From contig SEFP01000001.1 of NCBI GenBank assembly GCA_004144185.1, forward strand, positions 558,001 to 622,000: a DNA stretch of 64,000 nt. The letters run 5' to 3'. Under the pieces are notes generated by a model. It was not told the origin of the DNA, did not search any database, and saw only the letters and a program-made list of their open reading frames with translations. The position numbers were made by a program, and so were the translations under genes. The stretch is from Sphingobacteriales bacterium (lineage in GTDB: Bacteria; Bacteroidota; Bacteroidia; Chitinophagales; Chitinophagaceae). This document shows, piece after piece, positions 59,463 to 64,000 of the stretch (positions are counted from its first letter, which is position 1; each line of letters begins with the position of its first letter).

Positions 59463-62090
59463 ATGCTCACGGCTACCGAAATCCGCGCTACGTTCCTCCA
59501 CTTCTTCAACGAAAAAAGCCACCTCATCGTGCCGTCGGCACCGGTGGTGGTGAAGAATGACCCCACGCTGCTGTTTATCAACGCGGGCATGAACCCCTTC
59601 AAAGACGCCTTCCTGGGCAACAGCCAGCCGCCGGCCTCCCGTGTCGCCGACACCCAGAAATGTTTGCGCGTGTCCGGAAAGCACAACGACCTCGAAGAAG
59701 TGGGCGTAGACACCTACCACCACACCCTGTTCGAGATGCTGGGCAACTGGAGCTTCGGCGATTACTTTAAAAAAGACGCGCTGGCCTGGAGCTGGGAACT
59801 GCTCACCGAGGTCTACGGCATTCCCAAAGAGCAACTGTACGTCACCGTATTTGGCGGCGACGCCAACGAAGGCCTCGAGCGCGACACCGAAGCGTTCGAC
59901 ATCTGGAAACAGTACGTTCCGGAAGACCGGATTCTGTTTGGTAACAAAAAAGACAATTTCTGGGAGATGGGCGATACCGGTCCCTGCGGTCCCTGCTCCG
60001 AAATCCATGTCGACTGCCGCACGCCGGAAGAACGCGCCGACGGCTCGGGTGCAGCACTCGTGAACGCCGATCATCCGCAGGTCATCGAAATCTGGAACAA
60101 CGTATTCATGCAGTTCAACCGCATGAAAGACGGTTCCCTGCAACCGCTGCCCCAGCGCCACGTCGATACCGGCATGGGCCTGGAGCGGCTGGTACGGGTG
60201 CTCCAGCAAAAGCAAAGCAATTACGATACCGACCTGTTTAGCGGCACCATTGCGGCTACCGGAAAAATCACCGGAATATCCTATGACGGCAGCGACAGCC
60301 GCGAGGCCATTGCCTTCCGGGTACTGGCCGATCATATCCGGGCCATCTCTTTCACCATTGCCGACGGTCAGCTGCCGTCCAACACTGGTGCCGGCTATGT
60401 GATTCGTCGCATCCTGCGCCGCGCGGTCCGCTATTATTTCTCATATCTGAACTACAAGCAGCCCTTGCTGCACCAGCTGATTCCGCAACTGGCGACCCAG
60501 TTTAAAGACGTGTTTCCGGAGCTGGCTGCGCAGGAAGCGTTTGTGGCCCGCGTGATTCGCGAAGAAGAAGAAGCCTTTTTGCGGACCCTGGAAAAAGGCC
60601 TGAAACGGCTCGACGAACTGTCCGGAAAAGCCCAGGATAAAATTGTGGGCGGCCGGGAAGCCTTTGAATTATTTGATACCTATGGCTTCCCGATCGACCT
60701 GACCCGTCTTATTTTGTCGGAGCAGAATCTGTCGGTAGACGAACCGGCGTTTGAAGCCGCGTTGAAAGAGCAGAAAGATCGAAGCCGGGCTGCTACAGCA
60801 CTTGAAACCGACGACTGGCAAATCCTGAACGAAGGCGAAAAGCCACAGTTTACCGGTTATGAAACCCTGAACGGCGACACCCGGATCCAGCGCTTCCGGA
60901 AGGTGAAAGCCAAAGGGAAAGAACATTATCAACTGGTGCTGGCTCAAACGCCGTTCTATGCCGAAAGTGGCGGTCAGGTAGGCGATACCGGTACGCTCAC
61001 GCTGGCCTCCGGCGCTACCATCGACATCATCGACACCAAAAAAGAAAACGACCTGATCGTCCATCTGGCCGCTTCGCTTCCGGAAGATCTGGGTTCCGGA
61101 GCGGTGCATGCGGACGTAACGTCCAATCGCCGCAAGGCCATTGCCGTTCACCACAGTGCAACCCACCTGATGCATGCCGCCCTCCGGCAGGTGCTGGGCA
61201 CCCACGTGGCGCAGAAAGGCTCGCTGGTCAACGACGAATACCTGCGGTTCGACTTCTCGCATTTCGCCAAGCTGACCGACGAAGAAATTGCTGCGGTCGA
61301 ACAACTCGTCAATGCCAAAATCCGCGAAAACATTCCGGTGGTGATTCGTACCATGCCAAAAGAAGAAGCCCTTCAGCTGGGCGCGATGGCGTTGTTCGGA
61401 GAAAAGTATGGCGACAGCGTCCGGGTGGTGACGACCGATCCCAACTACAGCGTAGAGCTTTGTGGCGGAACGCACGTAGGTGCTACCGGTGAGCTCGGCT
61501 TTTTCAAAATCAAAAGCGAAGGTGCAGTAGCAGCCGGCGTGCGCCGGATCGAAGCGTTGAGCGGTGCAGCGGCGGAAACCTACGTGCAGGGTCAATTGGC
61601 TGATTACAACGCGGCCAAAGCGTTACTGAAAAATCCAAAGCAGCTCGACAAAAGCATTGAAAGTTTGCAGGAAGAAGCGACTGCATTGCGCAAATCGCTG
61701 GAAGCAATCGAAAACCAAGCACTGGCCGCACAATCCAAAGAGCTGGCTACCGGTGCCGAGCCGATTGGTGCGTATGGATTTATCGGGAAACTGGTTTCGG
61801 TTTCGTCGGCAGACAGTCTGCGCAAGCTGGCTACCGACACCGAAAAAGCACTTTCCGGAACCGGCGTAGTCGTGCTCTGCGGCGTGATTAATGGTAAGCT
61901 TTCGGTAGCTATTGCCATCGGAGCTGAAGGTGTTGCCCAAGGCATGGATGCGGCAGCGCTGATGAAAAGCGTAGTCGCTCCGCTGATCAAAGGCGGTGGC
62001 GGCGGCAATAAAACCCTAGCCACGGCCGGTGGTGCCAATACCGATGCCAGCGAAGCCGTAATCGAAGCCGTCCGGAAGGCAGTAAACTAG
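59463..62090 (+). CDS. alaS: Alanyl-tRNA synthetase AlaS
   Basis: Charges tRNA-Ala. The 875-residue enzyme has the class II core (motif 1-2 region KNDPTLLFINAGMNPFKD, motif 3 with GMGLERLVRVLQ), the editing domain with zinc motif HHSATH (His563) and ELCGGTHV (Cys667, His671), and a C-terminal coiled coil plus GGGGGNKTLATAGG C-Ala end. ATG 59463 matches the family start MLTATEIRATFLHFF; the long upstream extension is random frame. Confidence 0.98.
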   Translation: MLTATEIRATFLHFFNEKSHLIVPSAPVVVKNDPTLLFINAGMNPFKDAFLGNSQPPASRVADTQKCLRVSGKHNDLEEVGVDTYHHTLFEMLGNWSFGDYFKKDALAWSWELLTEVYGIPKEQLYVTVFGGDANEGLERDTEAFDIWKQYVPEDRILFGNKKDNFWEMGDTGPCGPCSEIHVDCRTPEERADGSGAALVNADHPQVIEIWNNVFMQFNRMKDGSLQPLPQRHVDTGMGLERLVRVLQQKQSNYDTDLFSGTIAATGKITGISYDGSDSREAIAFRVLADHIRAISFTIADGQLPSNTGAGYVIRRILRRAVRYYFSYLNYKQPLLHQLIPQLATQFKDVFPELAAQEAFVARVIREEEEAFLRTLEKGLKRLDELSGKAQDKIVGGREAFELFDTYGFPIDLTRLILSEQNLSVDEPAFEAALKEQKDRSRAATALETDDWQILNEGEKPQFTGYETLNGDTRIQRFRKVKAKGKEHYQLVLAQTPFYAESGGQVGDTGTLTLASGATIDIIDTKKENDLIVHLAASLPEDLGSGAVHADVTSNRRKAIAVHHSATHLMHAALRQVLGTHVAQKGSLVNDEYLRFDFSHFAKLTDEEIAAVEQLVNAKIRENIPVVIRTMPKEEALQLGAMALFGEKYGDSVRVVTTDPNYSVELCGGTHVGATGELGFFKIKSEGAVAAGVRRIEALSGAAAETYVQGQLADYNAAKALLKNPKQLDKSIESLQEEATALRKSLEAIENQALAAQSKELATGAEPIGAYGFIGKLVSVSSADSLRKLATDTEKALSGTGVVVLCGVINGKLSVAIAIGAEGVAQGMDAAALMKSVVAPLIKGGGGGNKTLATAGGANTDASEAVIEAVRKAVN

Positions 62091-62109
62091 TCCAATTCAT
62101 TCCAGAATG

Positions 62110-62143
62110 AAAAAGGAACGCACCAGATGGTGCGTTCCTTTTT
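62110..62143. terminator. Bidirectional terminator after alaS
   Basis: Fifteen-bp perfect stem (62110-62124 with 62129-62143), loop AGAT, with A and T runs outside. It serves alaS and the converging lipoprotein gene. Confidence 0.85.
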
Positions 62144-62177
62144 CGTTCAAATCCTCCAGACAGATTCCGGAATAGGG

Positions 62178-62936
62178 TTAGTGCTTTTCTAAGCGAATTT
62201 TGGTGATACACGTATTTCGTTCTGAGGCTTCTGTGGCGGAAAGATCACAGGCAAGTCCGGTTCCTTTCTTTTGAAGGTCGAAACTGAATTCATTATAACT
62301 ATGACCCGTACGGATGGTCCAGGGGTTATCGCTGCCCAGTTCGATAGCAGATGGGGTTTCCCAGAAATAACCTGCTAGTAGTTGGGTTTCCGCTGCCGGC
62401 ACATCCTTCTTTTTAATCAGGATCGCATACTTTTTACTCGCGTGGTCCAGTGACAGATTATAGATGTAATCGCCTGCGGCCGGACAGTCAATCAAGGTTT
62501 GTGTACCGGTATAAAGTGCTATGGGTGCTGCTTTTAAAGTCGTCTCTGAACTTCGGTAATCATAACTAGTCCCGATGATAGTAGCCAGTTTTCGGGTAGG
62601 GGTAGCCACGCTGATGCTCGGAGTGCCACTGGCGTAATCGTAGGAATAACTAAGTGTTACAGTACCATCGGTTAAGCGAATAGCTGGAATATCGTTTCCG
62701 GTGCGTATAGTTTGAGACGCGTTGAGGTTATGAGTCTGGTTCTCCAGCACAACCGTTGCGTGCAGGCCTGTAGGACGTACATCCAGCCAGTAGTGACCGT
62801 TGGCAGCATCCAAGACCCCACCATAACTAAAAAGCTTAGCCTCGGACACCTGCACCGTTTGAGCCGGTTGGATGGTTTCTTTCTGGCAACTTCCCAACAG
62901 CACACTTCCTGCAATCAAAAGAAAAAAGTGCTTCAT
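62178..62936 (-). CDS. Lipoprotein of unknown function
   Basis: A 252-residue lipoprotein with signal KHFFLLIAGSVLLGSC, the cysteine followed by QKET. The mature chain is all-beta (ATVVLENQTHNLNASQTI, VTLSYSYDYASGTPSIS) with an invariant-looking pair of Cys near the end (CDLSATEASERNTC). Family not recognised. It has lower G+C than alaS. Confidence 0.75.
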   Translation of the reverse strand: MKHFFLLIAGSVLLGSCQKETIQPAQTVQVSEAKLFSYGGVLDAANGHYWLDVRPTGLHATVVLENQTHNLNASQTIRTGNDIPAIRLTDGTVTLSYSYDYASGTPSISVATPTRKLATIIGTSYDYRSSETTLKAAPIALYTGTQTLIDCPAAGDYIYNLSLDHASKKYAILIKKKDVPAAETQLLAGYFWETPSAIELGSDNPWTIRTGHSYNEFSFDLQKKGTGLACDLSATEASERNTCITKIRLEKH

Positions 62937-63120
62937 AAGAAAAGGAATTTAAAGCATCCTTAAAGAACCAGTCCGCTTCCTGAAAGTACACTATATAAAT
63001 TAGTCCAATTCAGTAAAATGACCCATTCCGGATTGCCACCCATTCAATCGTCCGATCCGTATCCCAACGCCTGATAGCACTATCTTGTTTTATCGGGCGT
63101 TTTAGTTTCCGGAATCGTAC

Positions 63121-63957
63121 TTATTGTTCGTTGACAGCTACCGACTGCAACCGGATCGGTCCTCTCCATAACGTAGCAGCAAACCAAACCGGCAGTGCAA
63201 CGGTAGGGCTGAGAAGCGGGCGTACCCAGCTCCATGGCAACGGAAGATCATTGGTGAACACCATCTCTGCCACGGAAACAAAAATGGTTACCGATACCCA
63301 GACGGCGCAAAAAGATTCGATTGGTGCTGCCTGTCCCAGGTGTCTGGCATTGAGATATCCTACGAAAAGCCAGCCTGCCAGTGCCAGCAGCGCCAGATAA
63401 ATCACCCATACATACAACACCCCTGTGGATGATCCGGCCAGCGCTGCGAACAGGTAATACGGAATCAGTCCAACCAGCAACAGCAACCCTTGAGGCACTA
63501 CCTGTAGAACTGATCCGGCTGCTACGGTTCCGGAATCGGCTGTGGTTTGTGCCTGTGCCGAGAGCGCCCATAATTCCAGCGCCGTCACACAGAAATAAAA
63601 GGCCGCCCATATCGGTGACAGAAACAGCAGCCCAAACAAAATCAGCAGTCCTTCGTCTTCCACCTGACTGTTGGTTACCAGCATGGCACCGAGTAGCAGC
63701 CCCAGCCCCGCCAGTATAAACAGGTAAATGCGGCGGCCTTTTTTAGGGTGAGGCAGACGCTTCCAGAAAAGCAGATGCACCAGTGCGCTTACTACCTGCC
63801 AGGTACCCAATGTGAATAGCAACCCAAGGTCGCGGTCGAGGAAGAATTGGGCAACCGGCCCCTCTGCAGCCGGTCCGCTGGCATAGCTGAAATAAGTGCT
63901 CAGCCAGAAGCAGGCAATCTGCCCCAGCAGATCAACCAACTGCAGGCCACGCAACAT
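63121..63957 (-). CDS. Polytopic membrane protein of unknown function, possibly partial
   Basis: A protein of 278 residues from ATG 63957 with seven or eight hydrophobic segments (for example DLLGQIACFWLSTYFSY, YLFILAGLGLLLGAMLV, LLILFGLLFLSPIWAAFYF). No catalytic motif or family recognised. The frame has no stop upstream and stays open to position 64000, so the true start may lie outside the window, before STQNALPAPD. It has an SPT-like tail WFAATLWRGPIR. A hairpin near 63066-63100 lies downstream. Confidence 0.6.
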   Translation of the reverse strand: MLRGLQLVDLLGQIACFWLSTYFSYASGPAAEGPVAQFFLDRDLGLLFTLGTWQVVSALVHLLFWKRLPHPKKGRRIYLFILAGLGLLLGAMLVTNSQVEDEGLLILFGLLFLSPIWAAFYFCVTALELWALSAQAQTTADSGTVAAGSVLQVVPQGLLLLVGLIPYYLFAALAGSSTGVLYVWVIYLALLALAGWLFVGYLNARHLGQAAPIESFCAVWVSVTIFVSVAEMVFTNDLPLPWSWVRPLLSPTVALPVWFAATLWRGPIRLQSVAVNEQ

Positions 63958-64000
63958 CGCAACCGATGTGTCAGGAGCAGGCAATGCATTTTGAGTCGAA

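Noticed and set aside
63066-63100. Hairpin downstream of the last membrane protein as its terminator
   Set aside because: The stem is good but its T run is on the plus strand, opposite to the gene at 63121; no plus-strand gene ends there.

Overview
The window is chromosomal DNA of a member of the Bacteroidota, most likely a Chitinophagaceae-like soil or water bacterium of middle G+C content. The evidence is the content: two giant type IX secretion (T9SS) cargo proteins, one with a type A and one with a gliding-type (type B) sorting domain; Bacteroidota-only families (DUF4230, DUF4835, DUF4296); the futalosine menaquinone route (mqnB, mqnD); and promoters of the TAnnTTTG type lying directly upstream of many genes, usually without a Shine-Dalgarno sequence. 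No rRNA, CRISPR array, transposase or prophage was seen.

Layout. 1-5050: end of an unknown gene, a flavin reductase-like protein, an overlapping housekeeping operon (dtd, tadA, Rieske protein, LD-carboxypeptidase, DUF4230), a strictly 21-bp-phased repeat array, and aroE. 5073-18205: a 1909-residue beta-helix/Ig-like T9SS protein, two small envelope genes, a polysaccharide flippase and a SprB-repeat adhesin of about 1520 residues. 18462-24002: a GHL10 glycosidase, a lipoprotein, a TPR protein and a frameshifted T9SS propeller protein. 24106-37560: acyl-CoA dehydrogenase, an ECF sigma/anti-sigma pair, coaBC-DUF4835-DUF4296-recN, an A+T-rich orphan gene, an ABC exporter, a broken outer-membrane protein, fabH, a HAD hydrolase and a lipoprotein. 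37706-50468: an S9 peptidase, then a complete potassium locus (sigma-54 regulator, a new 27-residue membrane peptide, kdpF, A, B, C, porin, short KdpD, HAMP histidine kinase). 50688-64000: a PAS histidine kinase, a decayed A+T-rich patch with tRNA-Pro(GGG), folE-queD, mqnB-mqnD, PhnA, GNAT, envelope proteins of unknown role, alaS, a lipoprotein and a membrane protein that may run off the window.

The most striking signal belongs to no gene: the palindrome TTCCGGAA occurs about 85 times by hand count, where about one is expected by chance. It lies in all three reading frames of genes and in intergenic terminators, resembling cyanobacterial HIP1 or DNA-uptake sequences. Other unusual signals are the 21-bp-phased A-tract array (4011-4199), two intergenic heptamer arrays (25268 and 54711), a T8 tract at the start of the SprB adhesin, and three disrupted genes that all encode exported proteins.
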